The notes beneath the pieces are model-generated. The model had not been told where the DNA came from, did no database searches, and saw only the letters and a list, made by a program, of their open reading frames with translations. Position numbers and translations under genes: made by a program. From Roseiarcus sp050010035 (lineage in GTDB: Bacteria; Pseudomonadota; Alphaproteobacteria; Rhizobiales; Beijerinckiaceae), in contig JBEKLU010000017.1 in assembly GCA_050010035.1 (NCBI GenBank), forward strand, positions 36,107 through 100,106: a stretch of 64,000 nt of DNA. The letters are read 5' to 3'. Positions 1 to 6,953 of the stretch are shown here, piece after piece; within the stretch, counting starts at the first letter, position 1, and each line of letters begins with the position of its first letter.

Positions 1-564
1 AACCCGCGCCTGCGCCCGCGCGTCCCCGACCCCAACAGCGCCGGCCGGAAGTTCACCGATCCCGGCCCGGGCCTGCCGGAATGTCCGCAATTGCGGCTGA
101 TTCGCCTCGACGGCTCGCTCTTCTTCGGCGCCGTGAGCAGATTCCGCGACGCTCTGCGCGAAATCGAGGCGAGCAGTCGGGACTGCAAGCACATCGCCGT
201 CATCATGTCGGGGGTCAATTTCGTCGACGTCGCCGGCGCCGAGGCGCTGGCGATCGAAGCCAGGCGGATGCGCAACAGCGGCGGCGGGCTCTTCTTCATC
301 AGGGTCAAGGAAAGCGTGCGCGAACTGCTCGAGCGCGGCGGCTACGCCGGCGAAATCGGCCCCGAAAACATCTTTCACTCGAAGACGCAAGCTCTGCGCA
401 CGATCTATCGCAAGCTCGACTACGACATTTGCCGCCGTTGCAGCCGGCGCGTGTTCGTCGAATGCGCGCGCATGGGCAAGCAGGAGCCGCTCGACGACGA
501 CGCGGCCGAACCGCGCGACGGCGCGGCCGCGATCCCGCAATCTCCGCCCCAACGTAACGGTTGA
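1..564 (+). CDS. SulP-family anion transporter, C-terminal part (STAS domain)
   Basis: The gene is cut by the window start; only the last 187 residues are visible. They hold a STAS domain (about residues 30-140) of the kind found at the cytoplasmic end of SulP sulfate/bicarbonate permeases, including the segment LDGSLFFGA and the loop VDVAGAEAL. The membrane part must lie upstream. After the STAS domain comes a short tail with three cysteines arranged C-x2-C-x7-C (bases 430-465), then an acidic, Ala/Pro-rich end. A stand-alone STAS protein beginning at the TTG at base 91 is less likely, because the frame is open and protein-like back to base 1. The gene downstream is a TusA-like sulfurtransferase, so a sulfur role is plausible; the substrate is not shown by this fragment. 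Confidence 0.75.
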   Translation, partial: NPRLRPRVPDPNSAGRKFTDPGPGLPECPQLRLIRLDGSLFFGAVSRFRDALREIEASSRDCKHIAVIMSGVNFVDVAGAEALAIEARRMRNSGGGLFFIRVKESVRELLERGGYAGEIGPENIFHSKTQALRTIYRKLDYDICRRCSRRVFVECARMGKQEPLDDDAAEPRDGAAAIPQSPPQRNG

Positions 565-595
565 CAATGACCGCGCAATCTATTCGTATATGATG
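561..595 (+). promoter_or_regulatory. Probable tusA promoter overlapping a repressor-like site
   Basis: A perfect TTGACA (561-566) is followed by an AT-rich stretch with TATATGAT (587-594) that could hold the -10 element, although the spacing (18-20 bases) is a little long. The AT-rich part TATTCGTATATGAT resembles the operator of the nearby BigR-like gene (TATTCCGATATCAT). The repressor could therefore also control this promoter. The promoter is read from the sequence; its regulation is inferred. Confidence 0.45.
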
Positions 596-633
596 ACATG
601 TCGAACGACCAAACGTGAGACGAGGAAACGCTA

Positions 634-861
634 GTGGCCGACAAGACGCTCGATGCAAAGGGACTCAATTGCCCGCTCCCGATTTTGCGGGCCAAGAAGT
701 CGCTCAAGGACGTCCCCGCGGGCGGGACGCTCGAGGTTCTCGCCACCGACCCCGGTTCGGTCGCCGACTTCGAGGCGTTCTGCCGCACCACGGGCAACCA
801 ACTGATCGAATCGACGGCGAATGCGGGCGTCTACCGCTTCCTGATCAAGCACGCGGGCTGA
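634..861 (+). CDS. tusA: TusA-family sulfurtransferase
   Basis: A 75-residue protein of the TusA/SirA/YeeD family. These small proteins carry a persulfide on a conserved cysteine and pass sulfur to partners in tRNA thiolation, molybdenum cofactor synthesis or dissimilatory sulfur oxidation. The family motif is CPLP with the sulfur-carrying cysteine at residue 13, followed by the usual beta-alpha-beta-alpha fold with the segment VLATDPGSVADFEAF. The start is GTG, with GAGGAAA about 7 bases upstream. A strong terminator follows (914-939), so it is probably its own unit. It lies between a SulP transporter and a persulfide-sensing repressor, which points to sulfide or persulfide handling rather than tRNA modification. 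That is inference. Confidence 0.85.
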   Translation: MADKTLDAKGLNCPLPILRAKKSLKDVPAGGTLEVLATDPGSVADFEAFCRTTGNQLIESTANAGVYRFLIKHAG

Positions 862-913
862 GCGGGGCCCGGGCGCCGCGCTTCGCGCCCTCGCCCCGGC
901 CGTTTTCTGAGCT

Positions 914-939
914 GGGCGTTCGGTGGAACGCCCGTTTTT
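914..939 (+). terminator. Rho-independent terminator after tusA
   Basis: Perfect 8-base stem GGGCGTTC / GAACGCCC with a GGTG loop, directly followed by GTTTTT. It ends the tusA transcript 50 bases after the stop codon. Confidence 0.8.
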
Positions 940-1021
940 CCAAGGGCTTAGCGGGAGATGAGCCGGGCGTCGCGCTGCGAGGCTTCGCGCCAACCCGCAA
1001 ATCCCTGCGGCGGAATTCGCG

Positions 1022-1372
1022 TCACGCCTCGCGCGACGGATTGCGCCTGCAGAAGACCTTGTAGACGGCGTCGAGAATCGTCCGCACCCGGTCGCTGGCG
1101 AGGCTGTAATAGATGGTCTTGCCCTCGCGCCGGGTCGTCACCAAGCCTTCCAGGCGAAGACGCGCCAGTTGCTGGGACACGGTCGATTGCCGCTGCGACA
1201 GGAATTCCTCCAGCTCGCCGACCGATTTTTCGCCATCGGCGAGAATGCAGAGAATCATCAGGCGCGATTCCTGCGCCAACGCCTTGAGGAATTCGCTCGC
1301 TTCGCGGGCGTTCTCGGCCATCCGATCGAGTTCCGGCGTCGATTCGATTGAATGCAATTGGGGGAGCGCCAT
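1022..1372 (-). CDS. bigR: ArsR-family persulfide-responsive repressor (BigR/SqrR type)
   Basis: A 116-residue winged-helix repressor. Members of this branch sense sulfane sulfur: two cysteines form a tetrasulfide or disulfide link, the protein leaves DNA, and sulfide-detoxification genes are expressed. With the start chosen here the two cysteines fall at residues 42 (LMILC) and 108 (VYKVFC), the same numbers as in BigR; metal-binding ArsR motifs such as CxCxxC are absent. The recognition helix region is SQRQSTVSQQLARLR. An ATG seven codons upstream lies inside the operator; the ATG at 1372 has AGGAA about 7 bases upstream and is preferred. A perfect palindrome just upstream (1392-1409) suggests autorepression. 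It converges on tusA, a likely target. Confidence 0.85.
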   Translation of the reverse strand: MALPQLHSIESTPELDRMAENAREASEFLKALAQESRLMILCILADGEKSVGELEEFLSQRQSTVSQQLARLRLEGLVTTRREGKTIYYSLASDRVRTILDAVYKVFCRRNPSREA

Positions 1373-1391
1373 TGGGTCGTTCCTACCTATC

Positions 1392-1409
1392 ATGATATTC
1401 CGATATCAT
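1392..1409. promoter_or_regulatory. Operator palindrome of the BigR-like repressor
   Basis: Perfect inverted repeat ATGATAT-TCCG-ATATCAT, 20 bases upstream of the repressor start codon in an otherwise AT-rich promoter region. Size, AT content and position suit an ArsR/BigR-type operator. Binding by this repressor is inferred. Confidence 0.7.
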
Positions 1410-1548
1410 ATTTTAATACTGAAATCCTCCCGCGTAAAGCGAATACCTCGAATTCTGCGGCTCGTCTTTGGGGATGCGGCCGACTCGCGCGGGAAACGCG
1501 GGCCGCCGGCGCAAACGCGCTCGGGCGCCCGCCGGCCTTCGCGCTTCC

Positions 1549-2403
1549 TCAATCGGCAAGTCGCCAGATGCGGCGCGCGTTGTCGCGCAACAGGCGCGCG
1601 CGTTCGTCGTCGCTGCAGCCGCTCATGATCGCGTGGGTCGCCGCCACCCATGTGGAAAGCGAGGCGGTCAACGTGCACACCGGCCAGTCGCTGCCCCAGA
1701 CGACGCGGTCCCAACCGAAGCAGCCAATCGCGTGCTCGACGTAGGGCCGGATGTCGTCGACCGTCCAGGTCTCGCCGTCGGCGTAGGCGACGACGCCGGA
1801 GATCTTGACCGCGACGTTCGGGCGCCGGGCGATCTCGGCGATGCTTTCGCGCCAGGGATGCTCGGCGCGATCCTTGATCGCCGGCGCGCCGCAATGATCG
1901 AGCACGAACTGCACGTCGGGACAAAGGTCGGCGAGCGCGACGGCGTTGTCGATCTGGTCGGGCCGCACGCACAGATCGAACGGCCGGCCGGCGGCGGCGA
2001 GGCGCGCCACATGGGCGCGAAACATCGGGGAGAGGCTGACTTCGTCGGGAACCACGTGCAGCACCCGGCGAAATCCCTTGACGAAGGGATCGGCGAGCTG
2101 GCGTTCCAGGAAAGCGGGAAAATCGGCATTCTCCGGACGGCAGGCGCTGATCGCGCCGCGCAAAGGGCTGGCGGGCCTCTCGGCGAGCGCCTCGACGTGG
2201 CGCGTTTCGGCTTCGATATCGCCTTCCGCGACATCCACTTCCATGTGCAGCGCGGCGCCGACGCCGCAGCGAAACGCCTCTTTCTGATAGCGTTCGAGCA
2301 GGAAATCCTGGTTCAATGCGGGAACGCCGGCGAGCCAGGGATAGCTCAGCGCGCTGCGATCGATGAGGTGGAGATGGGTGTCGAGGATGGTCGAAGCGGT
2401 CAT
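1549..2403 (-). CDS. Amidohydrolase family 2 protein, fuconolactonase-like
   Basis: A 284-residue TIM-barrel metal-dependent hydrolase (amidohydrolase_2). The N-terminal HxH metal motif is DTHLH (residues 8-12); VLDHCG and the late GSDWPV segment, which holds the conserved aspartate, are also present. Such proteins hydrolyse lactones of sugar acids (L-fuconolactone, L-rhamnonolactone) or related cyclic compounds. The start at 2403 was preferred over an ATG 12 codons upstream because MTASTILDTHLH matches the usual N-terminus. It is divergent from an SDR that resembles 2-keto-3-deoxy-L-fuconate dehydrogenase, so the pair may act on a deoxy-sugar acid. No aldolase or dehydratase for that pathway lies nearby, so the substrate is uncertain. 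Confidence 0.75.
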   Translation of the reverse strand: MTASTILDTHLHLIDRSALSYPWLAGVPALNQDFLLERYQKEAFRCGVGAALHMEVDVAEGDIEAETRHVEALAERPASPLRGAISACRPENADFPAFLERQLADPFVKGFRRVLHVVPDEVSLSPMFRAHVARLAAAGRPFDLCVRPDQIDNAVALADLCPDVQFVLDHCGAPAIKDRAEHPWRESIAEIARRPNVAVKISGVVAYADGETWTVDDIRPYVEHAIGCFGWDRVVWGSDWPVCTLTASLSTWVAATHAIMSGCSDDERARLLRDNARRIWRLAD

Positions 2404-2632
2404 CGGGCGAATCCGGGCGAAAGCGGCGCGATGCGCCATGATAGACCCGGGCGGAGAAAGTCGCCAAAGCGAGCGCGTCGCTTCGTTCCGGCACGCCTCG
2501 CCCCGGCGCGGGCCGCGCGCCGACGCGGCTCGATCTCGACGGCGCTATTGCGCGGCGGCGGACAATGTGATGATCGGTTGCGGCAGGGACGCCGCGAGTG
2601 AGCGGCGGCGCGCGAGAATTTCGGAGTCGAGC

Positions 2633-3376
2633 ATGTCGTCGCGATTGAAGGGCAAAACGGCGTTGCTGACCGCCGCGGCGGCGGGCATCGGGCGCGCGAC
2701 CGCGCAAGCGTTCGCCGCCGAAGGCGCGCGCGTGATCGCCACCGACATCGATCTTGGGGGGCTGCAAGGGCTCGAGGCCGAGCCGCGTCGGCTCGACGTG
2801 CGCTCGAGCGAGGCGGTCGAGGCGCTGGCGCGCGAGATCGGGCCGATCGACGTCCTCTTCAATTGCGCGGGCTTCGTGCATCACGGCAGCGTGCTGGAGT
2901 GCTCGGACGACGATTGGGATTTCTCGTTCGATCTCAACGTCAAGTCGATGCATCGCACCATCCGCGCGTTCCTGCCTGGCATGCTGGACAAGGGAGGCGG
3001 CTCGATAGTCAACGTCGCCTCGGCCGCCTCGTCGGTGCGCGGCGTCGTCAATCGTTACGTCTACGGCGCCTCCAAGGCGGCGGTGATCGGCCTGACCAAG
3101 GCGGTCGCGGCCGATTTCATCCGGCGCGGCGTGCGCTGCAACGCGATCTGTCCGGGCACGGTCGAAAGTCCTTCGCTCGATCAGCGCATCGTCGCGCTCA
3201 GCGCGCAGACGGGCCAGAGCGTCGCGTCGGTGCGCCAGGCTTTCATCGACCGCCAGCCGATGGGCCGGCTCGGCAAGGCGCAAGAGGTCGCCAAGCTCGC
3301 CGTCTATCTCGCCTCGGACGAAAGCGCATTTACGACCGGGCAGGTTCACTTGGTCGACGGCGGCTTCGCGCTGTAG
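2633..3376 (+). CDS. SDR-family dehydrogenase, 2-keto-3-deoxy-L-fuconate dehydrogenase / DHRS6-like
   Basis: A 247-residue classical short-chain dehydrogenase, NAD(P)-dependent and cytosolic. The cofactor motif is TAAAAGIG rather than TGxxxGIG, a variant also seen in DHRS6 (BDH2) and 2-keto-3-deoxy-L-fuconate dehydrogenases. ATDID for NAD preference, FNCAGFVHHGSVL, the catalytic Y-x3-K (YVYGASK), CPGTVESPSL and the C-terminal GQVHLVDGG also follow that subfamily closely. The ATG at 2633 fits the family N-terminus; the frame is open further upstream but that part is not protein-like. Its stop lies 12 bases from the stop of the convergent amidase gene, with no room for a terminator. Confidence 0.8.
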   Translation: MSSRLKGKTALLTAAAAGIGRATAQAFAAEGARVIATDIDLGGLQGLEAEPRRLDVRSSEAVEALAREIGPIDVLFNCAGFVHHGSVLECSDDDWDFSFDLNVKSMHRTIRAFLPGMLDKGGGSIVNVASAASSVRGVVNRYVYGASKAAVIGLTKAVAADFIRRGVRCNAICPGTVESPSLDQRIVALSAQTGQSVASVRQAFIDRQPMGRLGKAQEVAKLAVYLASDESAFTTGQVHLVDGGFAL

Positions 3377-3388
3377 CGCGGCGGGGCG

Positions 3389-4792
3389 TCATGCTTTTGC
3401 GGCGCCCGGCGGTTCCGGCCATGCGCGCGCTTCGCCGGCGCGCATCGCCTCGAACGCCATGGCGAGGCCGATGACGCCGACATCGTCGAAGCGCCGGCCG
3501 ACGATCTGCAGGCCGATGGGAAGGTCTTCGTCGCTGTAGCCGCAATTGATCGTCGCGGCGGGCTGCTCGGACATGTTGAAGGCGACGGTGAAGCCGATGT
3601 GCGGAAAGGGGTTGAGCGGGTCGCCGCTCGGCGAGGCCATTTCGGCGGGGTAGGCGGTGATCGGCGACGTCGGCGACAGCACGAAATCGTAGGGCAGCGT
3701 CGCCACGATCGCCGCCTTGCCCATCGCCATCATCTGGCTGAAGCCGTGGAACACCGCTTCGCCGCTGAGGCCCGCCGCCGATTCGGCCCAGGCGCGGATG
3801 AAGGGGAGAACCTTTTCGCGCCGCTCCGCTGGCAGGGCGCGCAGGTCGATGAGCGAGCGCATGCGCCAGAAGCGGTCGAGCCCGTCGAGCATCTCCTGGG
3901 TCAGGAACGGCTCGAGCGGCTCGACGATCGCGCCGGCGGCCGCAAGGTCGCGCGCCGCGCGCTCGACCGCCGCGCGCACCGGCGCCGTCGCGGCGTCGCC
4001 GCAGCCGGCTTCCATGAGCAGGCCGATGCGCAGGCCCTCGAGTTCGGTGGGCTCGATGCGCCAATCGAGGTTCTGCGGCGGCAGGCTCATGCTGTCGCGC
4101 GCGTCGGGCAGGGACAACGTCGCCATCATCAGCGCCGCGTCGGCGACGCTGCGCGTCATCGGCCCGGCGACGCGCCCGATATAGGGCGGATCGATCGGCA
4201 CGCGTCCGGCGCTCGGTTTTAGGGCGAAGACGCCGCACCAGCCCGCCGGCAGGCGCACCGAGCCGCCGATGTCGGTGCCCAGATGCAGCGGGCCGTAGCC
4301 GGCGGAGGCCGCCGCCGCCGCGCCGGCCGACGAGCCGCCGGGATTGCGGTCGAGCTTCCAGGGATTGCGCGCCAGCGCATGAAAGCTCGAAAGGCCCGAC
4401 GACAGCATGCCGTAGTCCGGCATCGTCGTCTTGGCGAAGAGAATGGCGCCTGCTTCGCGCAATCGCGCTGCGGGCGGCGCGTCGGCCGCGGCGGGCGCGA
4501 GGACGCTCGCCGCCGTGCCCAACGGGATCGGCTCGCCGCGGGTGGCGATGTTTTCCTTCACCGTCGCGGGAACGCCGTCGAGCGGCCCGAGCGGCGCGCC
4601 GCGCCGCCAGCGCTCCTCCGAGGCGCGCGCCTCGCCGAGCGCGCGCTCGGGCGCCAGGAGATAGGTCGCGTGAATATGCGGCTCGAAGCGCGCGACGCGC
4701 TGCAACACGTCGCGCATCGCCTCGAGGGGCGACAGCGCGCCGCGGCGATAGGCGTCGAGCAGCGCGACGGCGCTCAGCTCAAAGGGGCGCAT
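3389..4792 (-). CDS. Amidase, amidase-signature family
   Basis: A 467-residue amidase-signature hydrolase that cleaves carboxamides to acid and ammonia. The Ser-cisSer-Lys triad is visible at Lys79 (VPATVKENI), Ser154 (PGGSSAG) and Ser178 (DIGGSVR), with normal GatA-like spacing. It is not GatA itself, since gatC and gatB are absent. It lies just downstream of a peptide-type ABC binding protein on the same strand, with a palindromic repeat element between them. The transport system may therefore bring in an amide or peptide substrate for this enzyme; that is inference. The length is typical and no truncation is seen. Confidence 0.85.
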   Translation of the reverse strand: MRPFELSAVALLDAYRRGALSPLEAMRDVLQRVARFEPHIHATYLLAPERALGEARASEERWRRGAPLGPLDGVPATVKENIATRGEPIPLGTAASVLAPAAADAPPAARLREAGAILFAKTTMPDYGMLSSGLSSFHALARNPWKLDRNPGGSSAGAAAAASAGYGPLHLGTDIGGSVRLPAGWCGVFALKPSAGRVPIDPPYIGRVAGPMTRSVADAALMMATLSLPDARDSMSLPPQNLDWRIEPTELEGLRIGLLMEAGCGDAATAPVRAAVERAARDLAAAGAIVEPLEPFLTQEMLDGLDRFWRMRSLIDLRALPAERREKVLPFIRAWAESAAGLSGEAVFHGFSQMMAMGKAAIVATLPYDFVLSPTSPITAYPAEMASPSGDPLNPFPHIGFTVAFNMSEQPAATINCGYSDEDLPIGLQIVGRRFDDVGVIGLAMAFEAMRAGEARAWPEPPGAAKA

Positions 4793-4835
4793 CAGGGGTT
4801 CACATGTTGTCTTGATCGGAGCGGCAAATCACCCA

Positions 4836-4933
4836 CGCCCCTCACCCAACCTCTCCCCGCAAGCGGGGAGAGGGGCGCACGGCGCCGACCTTCTCCTCTC
4901 CCCGCTTGCGGGGAGAGGCAGGGTGAGGGGCCG
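4836..4933. repeat. REP-like palindromic intergenic element (copy A)
   Basis: Two inverted modules face each other. The first holds CTCTCCCCGC-AA-GCGGGGAGAG with an outer CCCTCACCC; the second holds CTCTCCCCGC-TT-GCGGGGAGAG with an outer GGGTGAGGGG. Each module is a hairpin, and the whole unit can fold as a larger stem. Such mosaic elements are common between genes in Hyphomicrobiales. It sits between the binding-protein gene and the amidase gene, where it could attenuate or stabilise the transcript. Confidence 0.85.
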
Positions 4934-4956
4934 GGGGATTAGCCGCAGGCGCGCTC

Positions 4957-6453
4957 CTACTTCCACGAAAGCGCCGAGAGGTCGTTGGCGAAGATCGGCG
5001 CGTTCTTCCACAGGCCGTTCAGGTTGGCGCTGGCGACGACGACGTTGGGAAACTGGAACAGGAAGGCGTTGACGCAATCGTCCGCCAGCTTGCGCTGCGC
5101 CTCGCCCAGCGCCTTCTTGAACGCGTCGAGATCGGGCGCCGCCTCGATGCGGGCGAAAATATCGCGGAAGGCCTGGCTGTCGTACTGGAAATAATAGTTG
5201 GGGTTGGCGTAGATGCCGATGTCGAGCGGTTCGACGTGGCTGACGATCGTCAGGTCGTAGTTGTGGTCCTTGTAGACGCCGGACAGCCACTGCGCCCATT
5301 CGACGTTTTCGATTTTCGCCTGAATACCGACCTCGGCGAGTTCGGCGGCGATGATCTCACCGCCCTTGCGCGCGTAGTCAGGCGGCGGCGGCAGGGTCAA
5401 CGTCAGCTCGAGCGGGAGATTCACGCCCGCCGCCTTCAACAGCGCCTTCGACTTCTCCGGGTCATGTGGATATTGCCCGGTCAGGTCGACATAGCCGGGA
5501 TCATTGGGCGTCAAGTGGCTGCCGATCGGCGTTCCCATGCCGTTCATCGCGCCGTCGATGATCGCCTTGCGGTCGATGGCGTAGGCGATCGCCTGGCGCA
5601 CGCGCACATCGTCGAGCGGCTTCTTCTTGTTGTTCATCGCCAGGATGGTCTTGCCCTCGGTGCCGCCGATCAGCACCTGGAAGCGCGGATCGCTCTGGAA
5701 CTGGGGGAGGCCCGTGACCGTCACGCGCGGGAAGGCGTCGACGTCGCCGGCGAGCAGCGCGGCGACCTCCGCCGAGGGGTCGCTGATGAAGCGGAACGTC
5801 GCGTGGTGGATCGCGACCTTGGCCGCGTCGCGGAATCCGTCCCACGCATCGAGCGTCGCCGAGGAGCCCTTGTTCCATTGGGATAGCTTATAAGGGCCGG
5901 TGCCGATCGGCTTGGTCGCCTCGGTCGCCGCGCTCTTCTCGTCGAGAATGACCGCGGTGTTCAGGCCGAGGTGAAACAAGGCCTGGAAGCTCGGCGCCTT
6001 GAACGTCAGCGTAACGACGGAGGGATCGTTGGCGTCGATCGATTCGATCGAGGCGAAGAACGCCTTTTCCTTGTTGGTCGAGTCCTTGGCCGCGTAACGC
6101 TCAAACGAGAACTTGACGTCCTTGGAGGAAAACGCTTCGCCGTCCTGGAACTTGACGCCCTTCTTGAGATTGAAGGTCAGCGTCTTCAGATCGGGCGAGA
6201 AGCTCCATTTTTCCGCCAGCAGCGGCGTGATGGAGAAATCCTCGTTGATCTTCGTCAGTCCTTCGAAAATGTTGTAATGCGTGATCTCGCCGATCGCCGC
6301 GGCCGCGGCGGTGGTCGGATCGAGTCCCGGCGGCTCGAGCGTCATGCCGATCGTCACAGTGTCTTTCGAAGCGGCGAGGGAGGGAACGGCGAGCGCGCTC
6401 GAAGCCGCGAAGGCGGCGCCGAGGGCGATAACGAGGCGGGAGGGGGATCGCAT
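4957..6453 (-). CDS. ABC transporter substrate-binding protein, peptide/opine/nickel family
   Basis: A 498-residue periplasmic binding protein of the SBP_bac_5 (DppA/OppA/NikA) family. It begins with a Sec signal peptide (MRSPSRLVIALGAAFAASSALA), followed by the family segments EPPGLDPTTA, FEGLTKI, the LAEKWSFSPDLKTLTFNLKKG block and KFSFERY, then a long two-lobed body. No lipobox is seen, so it is probably a free periplasmic protein. No transporter gene is adjacent. The four matching membrane and ATPase genes start 3.3 kb away on the same strand (9796-13517), with unrelated genes between, so this is their likely partner. The ligand cannot be read from sequence. Confidence 0.88.
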   Translation of the reverse strand: MRSPSRLVIALGAAFAASSALAVPSLAASKDTVTIGMTLEPPGLDPTTAAAAAIGEITHYNIFEGLTKINEDFSITPLLAEKWSFSPDLKTLTFNLKKGVKFQDGEAFSSKDVKFSFERYAAKDSTNKEKAFFASIESIDANDPSVVTLTFKAPSFQALFHLGLNTAVILDEKSAATEATKPIGTGPYKLSQWNKGSSATLDAWDGFRDAAKVAIHHATFRFISDPSAEVAALLAGDVDAFPRVTVTGLPQFQSDPRFQVLIGGTEGKTILAMNNKKKPLDDVRVRQAIAYAIDRKAIIDGAMNGMGTPIGSHLTPNDPGYVDLTGQYPHDPEKSKALLKAAGVNLPLELTLTLPPPPDYARKGGEIIAAELAEVGIQAKIENVEWAQWLSGVYKDHNYDLTIVSHVEPLDIGIYANPNYYFQYDSQAFRDIFARIEAAPDLDAFKKALGEAQRKLADDCVNAFLFQFPNVVVASANLNGLWKNAPIFANDLSALSWK

Positions 6454-6566
6454 GCGACGCTCCTTCAGATGGCGCGGGGAAACCGCAGAATAGCACCCGG
6501 CGGCGCGCCGGCGTCAAGCGCCGGCGAACGGGGAAATGCGTCAACCCGAAATTCCGCGATCGGCTC

Positions 6567-6920
6567 TCAATCGACGAACCGCACCGCATGGATCGGCGGC
6601 AGCGTGTGGCTGAGCTCGCGCCAATGGTCGCCCTGGTCCTCGCTGATCCAAAGACCGCCGGTGGTGGAGCCGAAGGCGAGACGGTCGCCGGTCTCGTCGA
6701 CTGACAGCGCGTGGCGATAGACGACGTCGTAGGCGTGCTGCTGGGGCAGGCCGGCGCACAGCACGTCGAAACTCTTGCCGGCGTCGCGGGTGCGCGTGAC
6801 GACGAGTTTGCCGTCGACGGGAATGCGCTGCTCGTCCTTGACGCCGGGCGCGAACCACGCGGTGTCGGGCTCTCGTGGGTGCACGACGACCGCGAAGCCG
6901 AAGGAGGAGGGAGGCGCCAA
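6567..6920 (-). pseudogene. C-terminal remnant of a BNR/sialidase-like beta-propeller protein
   Basis: The reading frame gives about 117 residues that look like the last blades of a BNR/Ycf48-like propeller: FAVVVHPREPDTAWF, VTRTRDAGKSFDVL, YDVVYRHALSV, GSTTGGLWISEDQGDHW and a clean end at VRFVD. Full-length proteins of this type, as recalled from the family, are around 350 residues, so roughly the first two thirds is missing. The frame opens only a few codons before homology starts. An 11-base-stem hairpin (6921-6945) sits at the break, followed directly by the next gene. This is probably a decayed gene; a short expressed fragment cannot be excluded. Confidence 0.65.
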
Positions 6921-6945
6921 CCCCTCTTCCGTTTCGGAAGAGGGG
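6921..6945. repeat. Perfect hairpin at the truncation point
   Basis: CCCCTCTTCCG-TTT-CGGAAGAGGGG, an 11-base perfect stem with a 3-base loop. It lies between the stop codon of the OmpA-repeat gene and the start of the truncated propeller gene. There is no T-tract. It could serve as a transcript-end hairpin or be a small REP-type element linked to the deletion. Confidence 0.7.
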
Positions 6946-6953
6946 GCCTCGCT

